64,000 nucleotides of DNA from JABAYQ01 sp018608925 (lineage in GTDB: Bacteria > Bacteroidota > Bacteroidia > Flavobacteriales > UBA7312), in the NCBI GenBank assembly GCA_037625715.1, contig JASJHQ010000076.1:1-64000 (forward strand). The letters run 5' to 3'. The notes beneath the pieces are model-generated. The model had not been told where the DNA came from. It ran no database searches and saw nothing but the letters and a program-made list of their open reading frames with translations. This document shows, in pieces, positions 43,397 through 53,477 of this stretch. The number at the start of each line of letters is the position of its first letter. Position 1 is the first letter of the stretch. The position numbers were made by a program, and so were the translations under genes.

Positions 43397-44487
43397 TTCT
43401 TAATTGTCAGATTTATTAATTCCTGGGCTATAATTTGTGCAGAATTTAACTTTGCTAGCTTGTAAATATTTTTAGAAAGCAAAACTCTCTTTTCTTTGTT
43501 TTCAATTAACTCTTGCAATTGAGGTATTAAAGTATTAATAGAGTCTACATCCTTAACCAATAATGCTGCATCCTTTTCTTTTAATGCTAAAGCATTTTTA
43601 GTCTGGTGGTCTTCAGAAACATTGGGAGAAGGAACTAAAATAGAAGGCTTCGCAACCAAACAAAGCTCCGAAATGGTGCTTGCACCAGCTCTTGATATTA
43701 CAACATCAGCAAGGCTGTAAGCTAAATCCATTCTTGAAATAAATTTCATTACTCGAATATTTTCTGACTCATAGTTAGCAGCTTGACCGTAAAAAGAAGT
43801 TCCGGTCTGCCATAACATCTGAACCCCTGAAGGAAATTTTTTGGCAAACTTTTCCATTGTGTTATTAATAGTTAAAGCTCCTAAGCTTCCCCCAACAACT
43901 AAAACGGTTGTCTTCGAATTGTCAAACTTAAAATGATCATAAGCTTGTGATTGTAATTTTGAAATATCCTGTAAGTCTTGGCGAATAGGATTTCCAGAAA
44001 AAAGTATTTTCTCTTTTGGAAAAAACTTCTCCATTCCAGGGTATGCTACACAAATTTTGTTAGTGATTTTCGATAGTAATTTATTTGTAATACCTGGATA
44101 AGAATTTTGTTCTTGAATTAAGGAAGGAATTCCCATTTTTGAAGCCACAAAAAGCAAGGGTCCTGAAGCATAACCACCTGTTCCGACTACTATGTTTGGC
44201 TTAAATTTAAGAACTATAAACAAAGATTTAATTAAGCTATAAAGCAGCTTAAAAGGGAAAACAACATTTCTCTTATCGCTAAGATTTCTTTGAAAACCTG
44301 TTATTGGCAATCCGATAATAGGATAACCAGCATTAGGAACCTTTTCCATCTCCATCTTTCCTTTGGCTCCAACAAATAAAATGTCAATCGAATCATCGTT
44401 TAATTTTAAAGCATTAGCAATAGCAATTGCAGGAAAAATATGTCCTCCTGTACCTCCACCACTTACTATAACCTTTAACTTACTCAT
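43393..44487 (-). CDS. murG: UDP-GlcNAc:lipid I N-acetylglucosaminyltransferase MurG
   Basis: Makes lipid II at the cytosolic membrane face, 364 aa. Seen: the N-terminal G-rich loop VSGGGTGGHIFPAIAIAN, the HEQN-like LIQEQNSYPGITNK, the second G loop VVGGSLGALTINN, and the donor site SRAGASTISEL with the downstream PSPNVSEDHQTKNA. Overlaps murC and ftsW by four bases each. Confidence 0.96.
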   Translation of the reverse strand: MSKLKVIVSGGGTGGHIFPAIAIANALKLNDDSIDILFVGAKGKMEMEKVPNAGYPIIGLPITGFQRNLSDKRNVVFPFKLLYSLIKSLFIVLKFKPNIVVGTGGYASGPLLFVASKMGIPSLIQEQNSYPGITNKLLSKITNKICVAYPGMEKFFPKEKILFSGNPIRQDLQDISKLQSQAYDHFKFDNSKTTVLVVGGSLGALTINNTMEKFAKKFPSGVQMLWQTGTSFYGQAANYESENIRVMKFISRMDLAYSLADVVISRAGASTISELCLVAKPSILVPSPNVSEDHQTKNALALKEKDAALLVKDVDSINTLIPQLQELIENKEKRVLLSKNIYKLAKLNSAQIIAQELINLTIKK

Positions 44488-45647
44488 GCTTTTATCTTTG
44501 AAATACTAACCTCTTTACTTGCACTTAAAATTACACCCATAGTAAGGCAAGTGAAAAATATAGATACACTTCCCATACTAACTAGAGGAAGTGTTTGTCC
44601 TGTCACAGGAAAAAAATCGACATTAACAGCCATATGAATTAATGCCTGAAACACTAAACTGATACTTAAACCAACACCGAGCAAAGAAGAAAAACTATCT
44701 TTAGCTAAATCGAATATTCGCTTACCACGTATCATCAGAATCAAGTACAGAATAAGCACGAATATTCCTCCTACTACTCCATACTCTTCTATTATAATTG
44801 CATATACATAATCGGAATAAGGATGTGGCAAAACATTCCTTTGTATACTTTTTCCAGGACCCCTTCCTGTAATACCTCCGTTTACAATCGCAATTTTAGC
44901 CTGAACTACCTGATGGAAATCATCTCTATTTAATTCTGAGTCTTTATCAGATGTAAAGTTTGCAATCCTATTGACCCAGGTTTCTGATCGAGGAATTAAC
45001 TCTTGTACGGCAGGAATACTTACCGCTAAAAGAATTGCCAGACCAGCAACCGTAACTATGCTCGTCACTAAAACTAATAGGTGGCCAATTTTAACACCAC
45101 CAAAAAACATAACTATTATACCACTAGTAAATAAAATTGCAGCAGTAGAAAAGTTAGCTGGAAAAATTAGTGCACAAATAATTATTAATGGCGCAAATAT
45201 TTTAATCGAAACCAACTTGAAATCAGACAAAGACATCTTATATTTAATAAGCTGTCTTGCTAGAAAAATAATAATTGACAATTTAGCAATATCAAATGTC
45301 TGAATGGTAGTGCCACCAATTTTAATCCATCTACTAGCATCGTTTATAGACGCACCAAAAAATAAAGTAAATAATAAAACTAGTATAGACACCCAAAACC
45401 CAAGCTGTCCTAATCTAGAAAAATATTTTGATGGAATTTTATGGACTAAATACATAAAAATAACTCCGGCAATGATAGATTTAAAATGCTTGAAAATAAG
45501 ATGCATTGTATTTCCACCAAACTTCGTATAAGCCAATCCTCCTGTAGCGCTATAGACTACAAAAAGAGAAATTAATATAAGCAAAACTACTATTGCCCAT
45601 ATTGACTTATCGCCTTCTAATTTTATGTATTTAGAAAAAGGATTCAT
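44484..45647 (-). CDS. ftsW: SEDS peptidoglycan polymerase FtsW
   Basis: 387 aa polytopic glycosyltransferase of septal wall synthesis, about ten helices. Seen: DASRWIKIGG after helix 3, the R-rich loop, the large periplasmic loop with the catalytic DxxY-type PHPYSDYVYAIIIEEYG, and ALIHMAVNVDFFPVTGQTLPLVSMGSVS near the end, shown by its FFPVTGQTLPLVS core. Position between murG and murD favours FtsW over RodA. Its ATG overlaps the murD stop (TAATG). Confidence 0.95.
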   Translation of the reverse strand: MNPFSKYIKLEGDKSIWAIVVLLILISLFVVYSATGGLAYTKFGGNTMHLIFKHFKSIIAGVIFMYLVHKIPSKYFSRLGQLGFWVSILVLLFTLFFGASINDASRWIKIGGTTIQTFDIAKLSIIIFLARQLIKYKMSLSDFKLVSIKIFAPLIIICALIFPANFSTAAILFTSGIIVMFFGGVKIGHLLVLVTSIVTVAGLAILLAVSIPAVQELIPRSETWVNRIANFTSDKDSELNRDDFHQVVQAKIAIVNGGITGRGPGKSIQRNVLPHPYSDYVYAIIIEEYGVVGGIFVLILYLILMIRGKRIFDLAKDSFSSLLGVGLSISLVFQALIHMAVNVDFFPVTGQTLPLVSMGSVSIFFTCLTMGVILSASKEVSISKIKA

Positions 45648-46975
45648 TATAAGTTACGAACGTTCTTTTTAAATTCTACTCCTCTGTGCTCATAATTTTC
45701 GAACAAATCAAAACTAGCGCAAGCTGGAGACAATAAAACAGCGTCACCCTTTTCGCCAAGCTGATAAGAAAAGTTTACAGCTTCTTTCATATTAGTTGCA
45801 AAATATATTTCCACGCCCTTTTCTGAAAAAGCATTTTTGATAGAATCAACCTGTTCTCCTAAGCAAATAATTGCTTTTACTTTATCGCTCACTAAAGAAA
45901 GTAAAGAAGAGTAATCATTTCCTTTATCTACACCGCCTACAATCCAAATAGTTGGCTTAATCATACTTTCCAAAGCATACCAAGTAGAGTTAACATTAGT
46001 AGCTTTAGAGTCGTTGATGAACTCTATGCCATGAACCTTAATAACTCTTTCTAGCCTATGCTCTACATTTTTAAAGTCTGCTAAACTTTCTCTTATAACT
46101 TCTTTACTCAAATCCAAAATTCGAGATGAAATAGCAGCAGCCATCGAATTATAGATGTTATGCTTTCCTTGTAATGCTAATTGTTGAATATTCATTTTAA
46201 ATGGGGTTTTATTTATGTTTATATTTAATTCGTCATCTATCAAGCAAGCTCCTCTTTGGTGCTCTTTTAAAATAGAAAACGGTAATAGATTTGTATTTTC
46301 TTGTTCTAAATATTTATTTATGTTGGGGTCATCACTGCAATAAATCAAGTAATCGTTCTTATCTTGATTTTTAGTTATTCTTAATTTAGATTGAATGTAT
46401 AGCTCCATGTCTTCATTATATCTATTTAAGTGGTCTGGAGTAATATTTAAAATAATTGCGATGTCTGGTTTAAAATCTATTATTCCATCAAGCTGAAAAC
46501 TGCTCAACTCTAACACATAATAGTCGTAGTTTTCATTTGCTACCTGCAAAGCAAAACTGTCTCCAACATTTCCAGCAACACATACATTTAATCCTGCTTT
46601 TTTGAGAATATGACCAATCAATAAAGCAGTAGTAGTCTTTCCGTTACTTCCGGTAATTGCTATTATTTTTGAATTGGTATATCTAAAAGCAAATTCAATT
46701 TCTGAAATGATAGGAATGCCCTTTTTCTTTAATTCAAGAATTAGTGGAATAGTCTCAGGTATTCCAGGACTTTTAATCACTTCGATTGCTTCAAAAATTT
46801 TATCTTCCGAATGATGCAATTCTTCCCATTCAATCCCTTTTTGTATAAGAACATTTTTGTATTTGTCTTTTATCTTTCCTATATCAGATACAAATACGCT
46901 GTAGCCTTTTTGCTGTGCCAAAACAGCTGCACCGCAACCGCTTTCTCCTCCTCCTAACACAACAATTCTTTCCAT
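45647..46975 (-). CDS. murD: UDP-N-acetylmuramoylalanine--D-glutamate ligase
   Basis: Adds D-Glu to UDP-MurNAc-L-Ala, 442 aa. Seen: an N-terminal UDP-binding Rossmann domain (VVLGGGESGCGAAVLAQ), the ATP loop AITGSNGKTTTALLIGHIL (about residues 107-125), YYVLELSSFQLD, HLNRY, EHRLERV, INDSKATNVNS and the C-terminal SPACASFDLFENYEHRG. All conserved Mur-ligase residues are in place. Between mraY and ftsW. Confidence 0.96.
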   Translation of the reverse strand: MERIVVLGGGESGCGAAVLAQQKGYSVFVSDIGKIKDKYKNVLIQKGIEWEELHHSEDKIFEAIEVIKSPGIPETIPLILELKKKGIPIISEIEFAFRYTNSKIIAITGSNGKTTTALLIGHILKKAGLNVCVAGNVGDSFALQVANENYDYYVLELSSFQLDGIIDFKPDIAIILNITPDHLNRYNEDMELYIQSKLRITKNQDKNDYLIYCSDDPNINKYLEQENTNLLPFSILKEHQRGACLIDDELNININKTPFKMNIQQLALQGKHNIYNSMAAAISSRILDLSKEVIRESLADFKNVEHRLERVIKVHGIEFINDSKATNVNSTWYALESMIKPTIWIVGGVDKGNDYSSLLSLVSDKVKAIICLGEQVDSIKNAFSEKGVEIYFATNMKEAVNFSYQLGEKGDAVLLSPACASFDLFENYEHRGVEFKKNVRNL

Positions 46976-48190
46976 CTATCTTAGCTTTAGAGTTACAATT
47001 GTTAAGACCGCAAGCATCACACCTACAATCCAAAACCTAGTTACTATTTTACTTTCGTGCATCCCAATTTTTTGATAGTGGTGGTGCAAAGGAGCCATTC
47101 TGAATAATCTTTTTCCCTCTCCAAACTTTCGTTTTGTATACTTAAAATAACTCACCTGTAGAATAACCGAAACGTTTTCTATTAAGAAGACTCCACACAG
47201 AATAGGAATTAGCAATTCTTTACGAATAGAAATAGCAAATACTGCAATTATTCCTCCAAGAGCCAAACTTCCTGTATCGCCCATAAATACTTGAGCAGGA
47301 AAAGAATTATACCATAAGAAACCAACGCATGCTCCTACAAAAGCAGACATAAAAATCACTAACTCAGCTGAGCCAGGGATGTACATAATATTGAGATAAT
47401 CGGCAAAAAACAGATTACCAGAGACGTAAGCTAAAATCCCTAAGGTTACCCCAATTATTGCGGAGGTTCCTGTAGCTAAACCATCTAAACCATCTGTCAT
47501 ATTAGCGCCATTACTTACGGCAGTTACAATAAAAATGACCATTAAAACAAAGCCAATCCAGCTTAAGCTAGAGCCATAATCTCCTAACCATCCTACAAGG
47601 GACTCGTAGTTAAACTCATTATTTTTTACAAAAGGAATAGTTGTTTTCGTAGATTTAACTTCTTGGCCAAAAGACTGAACTAGCTCAGTGGTTATTGGTA
47701 CGTCCAATTTTTCTTTAATTGTAATTCCATCATGGAAATAAAGGGTAAGGCCAACTAACAAACCGAGTCCGACTTGACCAATAATTTTAAACCTGCCAGC
47801 CAGACCTTGTTTGTCTTTTTTAAATACCTTAATATAGTCGTCTATAAAGCCAATTAGTCCTAACCATAAAGTAGAGATTATCATTAATATGATATAAATA
47901 TTGAAAATGTCAGCAAACAGAATAGTTGGAATTAAAATAGCCGCAATAATAATTAGACCTCCCATTGTAGGAGTTCCTTTCTTTTGCTTTTCTCCTTCTA
48001 GCCCTAATTCTCTTATCTCTTCACCAATTTGCTTATTTTGAATAAATGAAATGATTTTACCTCCAAAAAGTAAAGAAACAATCAAAGACGTTATAACCGC
48101 AAATGAAGCTCTAAAAGAAATGTACTGAACCACCCCTGCTCCTGGAAGATCGTAAGCCGATTCTAAATATTGAAAAAGATAATGTAACAT
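46976..48190 (-). CDS. mraY: Phospho-MurNAc-pentapeptide transferase MraY
   Basis: Membrane enzyme that makes lipid I, 404 aa, about ten helices. Seen: KKGTPTMGGLIII, the aspartate pair in GFIDDYIKVFKKDKQGL, the NMTDGLDGLATG loop, FMGDTGSLALGG, and the HHH-containing APLHHHYQKIG. A longer than usual first periplasmic segment (about residues 165-195) follows helix 4, a trait seen in Bacteroidota. Its start overlaps the murE stop (TAATG). Confidence 0.96.
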   Translation of the reverse strand: MLHYLFQYLESAYDLPGAGVVQYISFRASFAVITSLIVSLLFGGKIISFIQNKQIGEEIRELGLEGEKQKKGTPTMGGLIIIAAILIPTILFADIFNIYIILMIISTLWLGLIGFIDDYIKVFKKDKQGLAGRFKIIGQVGLGLLVGLTLYFHDGITIKEKLDVPITTELVQSFGQEVKSTKTTIPFVKNNEFNYESLVGWLGDYGSSLSWIGFVLMVIFIVTAVSNGANMTDGLDGLATGTSAIIGVTLGILAYVSGNLFFADYLNIMYIPGSAELVIFMSAFVGACVGFLWYNSFPAQVFMGDTGSLALGGIIAVFAISIRKELLIPILCGVFLIENVSVILQVSYFKYTKRKFGEGKRLFRMAPLHHHYQKIGMHESKIVTRFWIVGVMLAVLTIVTLKLR

Positions 48191-49653
48191 TATATGTTAA
48201 GGAGTTTAAATGCGTTTAGTAATTCTTGTTTATCGTCAAAAAGGTGCTTTTCACCATTTATTTCTTGGTACTTTTCATGACCTTTACCAGCAATCAAAAC
48301 GATATCTCCTTTTAGGGCTAGGGAACATGCTGTTTTAATTGCTTCTTTTCTATCGCTAATACTTAGAACTTTCTTTTTATGGGTTATTTCCACCCCATCA
48401 TTCATTTGTTCTAAAATTTGGCTTGGGTCCTCACTTCTAGGATTATCTGAAGTAAGTATTACTTTATCACTCAGTTGAGTAGATATTTTAGCCATCAAAG
48501 GGCGCTTAGAGACATCTCTGTCTCCTCCACAACCAACAACCGTTATAATTTTATTAGACTCTTCTTTTGTTTGAAGTATTGTCTGCAATACATTAGACAA
48601 TGCATCAGGAGTGTGGGCATAATCAATAATTCCAATTACTCCGGAAGCAGAATTAATCACATCAAACCTTCCTTCCGCAGATTTTAAAGCACTTAAGGAA
48701 GTTAGTGCTTGTAATTCGTCTTCACCTAAAAGTATGGTAGTAGCATAAATTGCTAAAAGGTTGTAAGCATTAAATTCGCCAATGATTTTGGACCAAACTT
48801 CTTTTCCATTAATATTAATAAGCTGGCCATCAAACTGACTTTCAAGAATTTTTGCTTTAAAATCAGCCATTGACTTTAAAGCAAAAGTGTATTGCTTTGC
48901 GTCACAATGGTGAAGCATATTCTGGCCGTGTCTATCGTCTTTATTTACTAATGCAAAAGCATCGGGACTTAACTGATCAAACAATTGTTTTTTAGCTAAA
49001 ATATAATCATCAAACGTTTTGTGATAATCTAAATGGTCGTGGCTAATATTAGTAAAAATAGCTCCCATAATCGATAGTCCAAATATTCTATTTTGATGAA
49101 TTGCATGAGAACTAGCCTCCATAAAACAATAGCTACATCCATGAGCTACCATTTTAGAAAGCAAAGCATTGATTTGAAGAGGGTCGGGAGTAGTATGAGT
49201 ACTTACCAAATCTTCAAAGCCTATTTTATTGACTATGGTAGATATCAAGCCAGCTTTATGCCCAAGAGATTGAAATAAATCATACAGAAGAGTTGCAACC
49301 GAGGTTTTTCCGTTTGTTCCTGTAATTGCTATTAGCTGTATCTCATCAGAAGGATTATCGTAATAATTAGCCGCAACTACTGCTAATGCTTTAGAAGAAT
49401 CATTTACCTTAATGAAAGTAACGTGTTCTGGTTTTTGAGAAGGTAGATCCTCAGCTATTATAGCAACTGCTCCATTTTCAATGGCCTGAGATATATAATC
49501 ATGTCCATCAGATTGGGTTCCTTTAACGGCTATAAATAAGGCGTCTTTAGTAGACTTTCTAGAGTCAAAACAAACTACAGGAATAGCAATATGAGTAGAG
49601 CCAGCCACTTCGACTAGATCCACTTTAAACAATATGTCTTGTAATAATTTCAT
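48190..49653 (-). CDS. murE: UDP-MurNAc-tripeptide synthetase MurE
   Basis: Adds the third amino acid to the stem peptide, 487 aa. Seen: ATP loop AITGTNGKTSVATLLYDL (about residues 108-125), ISHDHLDYH, and LTSDNPRSEDP near residue 403. The DNPR motif is that of enzymes adding meso-diaminopimelate, so the wall is probably of the A1-gamma type. Four-base overlap with ftsI. Confidence 0.95.
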   Translation of the reverse strand: MKLLQDILFKVDLVEVAGSTHIAIPVVCFDSRKSTKDALFIAVKGTQSDGHDYISQAIENGAVAIIAEDLPSQKPEHVTFIKVNDSSKALAVVAANYYDNPSDEIQLIAITGTNGKTSVATLLYDLFQSLGHKAGLISTIVNKIGFEDLVSTHTTPDPLQINALLSKMVAHGCSYCFMEASSHAIHQNRIFGLSIMGAIFTNISHDHLDYHKTFDDYILAKKQLFDQLSPDAFALVNKDDRHGQNMLHHCDAKQYTFALKSMADFKAKILESQFDGQLININGKEVWSKIIGEFNAYNLLAIYATTILLGEDELQALTSLSALKSAEGRFDVINSASGVIGIIDYAHTPDALSNVLQTILQTKEESNKIITVVGCGGDRDVSKRPLMAKISTQLSDKVILTSDNPRSEDPSQILEQMNDGVEITHKKKVLSISDRKEAIKTACSLALKGDIVLIAGKGHEKYQEINGEKHLFDDKQELLNAFKLLNI

Positions 49654-51737
49654 GATAGTTCTAAAAATATTTTTTGTCCTTTCTGAATTCTACTTCCTTT
49701 AGTAATTGACTGAGATTTAACAGCCCCTCTACCCGAAAACATAACGTCTAAACCATAATTCTCAAGAAGAAAAAGCACATCTTGAATTGGCATACCAACT
49801 AAATTTGGCATTTTATTTTTGACAATATCATCTTCAATATTTCTTGTTTTCAACTCTATACGATCCTCTTTTGCGTAAGTCAGCACCCAATCAGATTGAA
49901 TTTCTTGGGCATTTGTCTTAACCTCAATAGCCTTATATACTTCTTGAAGCTTAGCCTTATTGCCGTCTTTAGATATTGGCGTTTGCTCTGCGTATTGCTT
50001 GTTAGTTTCTATTAAAGAAAGATCGTTAGCAAAAACATAATCAGCCAACTCTTTAAAAACTGGTCCAGCAACTTCCCCCCCATAAAAACCATTTTTCTTA
50101 GGGTCTTTAACTACAACTATACAAGCATACTTTGGCTGATCTGCAGGAAAGTACCCAACAAATGAGGATTGGTGTCTTTGTTTAGAATAAATACCTTCAA
50201 TAAGTAATTGGGCTGTTCCTGTTTTACCCGCAATCTTGTATTTATCATTTTTAAGGTTTTCTGCCGTTCCATTTTCAACAACATTTAACATCATTTCTTT
50301 CACAATATCAATGGTTGTTTTGGAACATATTGATGGGTTGATTACCTGTGGTTTAATTTCTTTTTCTATTTTGCCATTCTCCTGAATAGATTTAACAAAA
50401 AATGGACGCATTCTTTTTCCATCATTTGCAATTGCAGCATAAAAACTTAAAATTTGTAATGGTGTCATTTCTATTCCATATCCAATAGACATCCACGGAA
50501 GTGTTGTTCCACTCCAGTTACTTTTATTTCCTTTAGGATGTAGAATATTAGGACTGCTTTCACCTGAGATTAAAATATCTAAAGGTTCGTTTAAACCCAT
50601 GCTATACAATCTATCTACAAATTGAGCCGGATTTTTAGAATAGTATTCGACAACTAGTTTTGAAATGCCAACATTAGAAGATTTCACAAATGCATCGGCT
50701 AAAGATAATTTTCCATAACCTCCTTTCTTGGTATCGTTCATAAACCTATCATAGAATTGATGAATTCCGTTGTAGGTGTTAACAGAGTCTTTAGTCTTAA
50801 AAAATCCATCTTCAAGACCAGCAATTAGAGATGCTAATTTAAAAGTAGATCCTGGGTCGGATAATTCGGCTATTGCGTAATTATAATCTTCAATTAAAGT
50901 TTCGTCTTCATTTTTCTTCAAGTTTACAATTGCCTTGATTTCTCCTGTTTGCACCTCCATAAGCACCAAACTGCCATAATCGGCATCATGACGAACTAAA
51001 CAATTCTCTAGTGCATTTTCGGCAATGTCTTGAAATCTAATATTTAGAGTAGTAACAATGTCTTTTCCCGGTTTGGACTCTATTTCTCTAATAGGCATCC
51101 ATTCATTTCCTGCTAATTTCTGCTTCAGAACTTCTCCGTCCTGTCCTTTTAGGTAAAAATTAAAGGCTCCTTCTAAGCCAACCGACTTAGAGTTTTTCCT
51201 ATCGTAACCAATAGTTCTTTCTGCAAGACGCTTAAATGGTTTTTGTCTTTTATTTGTTTGGGAATAAATAAAGCCACTTATCAATCTATTCTCTTCAAAT
51301 ATTGGAAAAGTTTTGAGGAGCTTTAATTGGTTGTAATCTACTTTTCTTCTAATTAGGCCGTACTGAGTTCCTTTGCTTTTATAGCTGCGCAATAATCGCT
51401 GGTATTCGGCTGCAGTTTTATCTTTAAACAAATCGGATAACTTAGTTGAAAGTTCGTCAATGTTTTTATTGAAAAAGGATTTAGAAACCATTTTCGAATC
51501 CCAGTGTACTTCGTATTCTGGAATAGAGGTTGCTAATAAAGAATAATCATCAGAATATATATTCCCTCTTGGAGCGTTAACAGCCTCAGTCTTTATAATT
51601 TTATATTTCTCAGCACTCCATTTGCTAGATTCAAAAACCTGAGTATAAATAGTTCTAGACACAACTCCAATAGATAGAAGAATCATTACTAAATAAATTA
51701 GCACCGCTCTTCTTTTTATTTTCTTTGTGTGTATCAT
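49650..51737 (-). CDS. ftsI: Penicillin-binding protein FtsI (PBP3) with PASTA domain
   Basis: Septal peptidoglycan transpeptidase, 695 aa. One N-terminal membrane segment (about residues 10-30), a pedestal domain (NAPRGNIYSDD), the transpeptidase domain with the active serine in STFK (297-300), SSN in FVKSSNVGISK and KTG in IAGKTGTAQLL. A single PASTA domain (NLVGMPIQDVLFLLENYGLD) ends the protein. The C-terminal PASTA module is common in Bacteroidota. Starts three bases after ftsL. Confidence 0.95.
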   Translation of the reverse strand: MIHTKKIKRRAVLIYLVMILLSIGVVSRTIYTQVFESSKWSAEKYKIIKTEAVNAPRGNIYSDDYSLLATSIPEYEVHWDSKMVSKSFFNKNIDELSTKLSDLFKDKTAAEYQRLLRSYKSKGTQYGLIRRKVDYNQLKLLKTFPIFEENRLISGFIYSQTNKRQKPFKRLAERTIGYDRKNSKSVGLEGAFNFYLKGQDGEVLKQKLAGNEWMPIREIESKPGKDIVTTLNIRFQDIAENALENCLVRHDADYGSLVLMEVQTGEIKAIVNLKKNEDETLIEDYNYAIAELSDPGSTFKLASLIAGLEDGFFKTKDSVNTYNGIHQFYDRFMNDTKKGGYGKLSLADAFVKSSNVGISKLVVEYYSKNPAQFVDRLYSMGLNEPLDILISGESSPNILHPKGNKSNWSGTTLPWMSIGYGIEMTPLQILSFYAAIANDGKRMRPFFVKSIQENGKIEKEIKPQVINPSICSKTTIDIVKEMMLNVVENGTAENLKNDKYKIAGKTGTAQLLIEGIYSKQRHQSSFVGYFPADQPKYACIVVVKDPKKNGFYGGEVAGPVFKELADYVFANDLSLIETNKQYAEQTPISKDGNKAKLQEVYKAIEVKTNAQEIQSDWVLTYAKEDRIELKTRNIEDDIVKNKMPNLVGMPIQDVLFLLENYGLDVMFSGRGAVKSQSITKGSRIQKGQKIFLELS

Positions 51738-51740
51738 TTA

Positions 51741-52085
51741 TTATTTTATAAGCACAAATGGTTGGTCTTTTGTTGATCTCAAACCCTTATTATTTACTAA
51801 TTTCTCAACCTCTGTTTGCTTGCTTACATACATAAGCTGAGACTTAGTTGTTATATGTTCTGATCTCAAATCCTTTAATTGTTTTTCAATTGTAGATATC
51901 TCTCTAACCAACTTTTCTGTCTTGTAAGAATTGCTGATATAAAACATAATCAGCAAACTTGAATAAAGAAGAAAAGGAGCAAATTGAGACAAACTTTTAC
52001 CCTCTAAAGTTTTACCATTCAAAAACTCAATTAATAAGCTTTGAAGGTTATTTTTAGGATGATGGTTTTGTTTTAAATCTTTCAT
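51741..52085 (-). CDS. ftsL: FtsL-like division protein
   Basis: 114 aa: a basic cytosolic part of about 35 residues, one membrane helix (about 37-53, FAPFLLYSSLLIMFYIS), then a coiled-coil periplasmic part (KLVREISTIEKQLKDLRSE). The layout and the position between rsmH and ftsI identify it as the FtsL-like protein of the cluster. No sequence motif beyond that. Overlaps rsmH (TAATG). Confidence 0.85.
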   Translation of the reverse strand: MKDLKQNHHPKNNLQSLLIEFLNGKTLEGKSLSQFAPFLLYSSLLIMFYISNSYKTEKLVREISTIEKQLKDLRSEHITTKSQLMYVSKQTEVEKLVNNKGLRSTKDQPFVLIK

Positions 52086-52981
52086 TATAACTTTTCACTA
52101 ACTCTTAATTTCGCACTTCTAGCTCTAGAATTATGAATTATTTCTTCGTCGTTTGGCGCAATGGGTTTTCTATTAATAGCCTTCAAAGGCGTGTCTGCAA
52201 CGCCATAAATATCCTTCACCAATTCGCCTTTAAAATTTCCTGACCTTACTAAGTGTTTAACCAATCTATCTTCCAATGAGTGGTAAGAAATAACCGATAA
52301 TCTACCTCCTGGGTTTAATAAATCTACCGCTTGAAGCAACATTTCTTTTAGAGAGCCAAGTTCATCGTTTACTTCAATTCGAATGGCTTGAAATAATTGA
52401 GCTAAAATTTTATTGCTTTTATGAGGAGGAGTATGAGATTTAACTGCAATTTTTAAATCTTCTGTAGTTTTTATTTCTTGGTTTTGCCTAAAGTCAACGA
52501 TAGCTTTAGCCAAGGCGAAAGCGTTATTTAACTCACCATACAATTTGAATATCTTAGATAACTCATCGAGCTCGTACTCATTGATTAATTCTTTTGCAGA
52601 TAAAGCTTGGTTTTGATTCATTCTCATATCAAGATCTCCATCAAATCGAATAGAAAAACCTCTGTCAGCCTGATCAAATTGATGAGATGAAACACCTAAA
52701 TCTGCTAAAACACCATCTACTTTGGTAACGCCATTCAAACGCAAAAACTTTTTTAAAAATCGAAAGTTTTCAGGAATTAGAACTAAACGCTCATCCTTAA
52801 TAAGATTCGAGCTGGCATCGCTATCTTGATCGAAAGCAAATAGTTTGCCATTTTCTAATTTTTGTAATATTAGCTTAGAATGACCTCCGCCGCCATAAGT
52901 AACATCAATGTAAATTCCGTTTGGTTTGATATTGAGTCCCTCAATGCTTTGGTTTAGTAAGACTGACTCGTGATAATTCAT
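52085..52981 (-). CDS. rsmH: 16S rRNA (cytosine(1402)-N4)-methyltransferase
   Basis: S-adenosylmethionine-dependent methyltransferase (formerly MraW), 298 aa. Seen: HESVLLNQSIEGL, the SAM loop YIDVTYGGGGHSKLIL, ADLGVSSHQFDQADRGFS and ISYHSLEDRLVKHLVR. All are diagnostic. Coupled to mraZ upstream and ftsL downstream through TAATG overlaps. Confidence 0.96.
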   Translation of the reverse strand: MNYHESVLLNQSIEGLNIKPNGIYIDVTYGGGGHSKLILQKLENGKLFAFDQDSDASSNLIKDERLVLIPENFRFLKKFLRLNGVTKVDGVLADLGVSSHQFDQADRGFSIRFDGDLDMRMNQNQALSAKELINEYELDELSKIFKLYGELNNAFALAKAIVDFRQNQEIKTTEDLKIAVKSHTPPHKSNKILAQLFQAIRIEVNDELGSLKEMLLQAVDLLNPGGRLSVISYHSLEDRLVKHLVRSGNFKGELVKDIYGVADTPLKAINRKPIAPNDEEIIHNSRARSAKLRVSEKL

Positions 52982-53442
52982 TAATCTAGATTTTGAGTGT
53001 CTCCCATAACATCTTCTGCTAATTGAGCAAAATCAGGAGTAGCAATTTCTAACTCATGTTCGTATTTGTCTTTATCCCAAATTTCAATCATGTTAACTGA
53101 GCTAGACAAGACAATATCTTTTTGAATTCCAGCAAATGAAACAAGGTCTTTTGGCAATTGTATTCGGGCTGTTGAGTCAGCCTCTATTGATTTAACACCA
53201 GCAGTAAACAATCGAATAAAATCATTATTCTTTTTAATAAATCGATTTAACTTGTTGACTTCTGACATTAAATTATTCCACTCACTCATGGGATGTAACT
53301 CTAGGCAATTACTAAAAACAGATCGTTTAATAATAAAACCATTAGATAAAATAGGAGACAATTGCTTCTTTAAAGCTGCAGGTATCATTACCCTAGCCTT
53401 AGAATCAATTTTACATTCGTATGTCCCTACAATGTTTATCAT
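52981..53442 (-). CDS. mraZ: MraZ, dcw-cluster transcriptional regulator
   Basis: DNA-binding repressor or activator with a tandem AbrB-like fold, 153 aa from ATG 53442. Both copies of the DxxxR motif are seen (IDSKARVMIPAALKK and ADSTARIQLPKDLV). A longer frame from GTG 53481 is rejected because it starts inside the MraZ-box repeats. It opens the division and wall run and probably controls it through the repeats at 53478-53504. Confidence 0.95.
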   Translation of the reverse strand: MINIVGTYECKIDSKARVMIPAALKKQLSPILSNGFIIKRSVFSNCLELHPMSEWNNLMSEVNKLNRFIKKNNDFIRLFTAGVKSIEADSTARIQLPKDLVSFAGIQKDIVLSSSVNMIEIWDKDKYEHELEIATPDFAQLAEDVMGDTQNLD

Positions 53443-53457
53443 AATTACATTAAAGGG

Positions 53458-53465
53458 TAAATATA
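53458..53465 (-). promoter_or_regulatory. -7-like element for the dcw operon
   Basis: Minus strand TATATTTA, one mismatch from TAnnTTTG, 15 bases before ATG 53442 and 12 bases after the MraZ repeats. Confidence 0.4.
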
Positions 53466-53477
53466 TTGATTTTTTTA

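Noticed and set aside
44971..45531. Two consecutive plus-strand frames opposite ftsW
   Set aside because: Shadows of a well-supported membrane gene; no start context.
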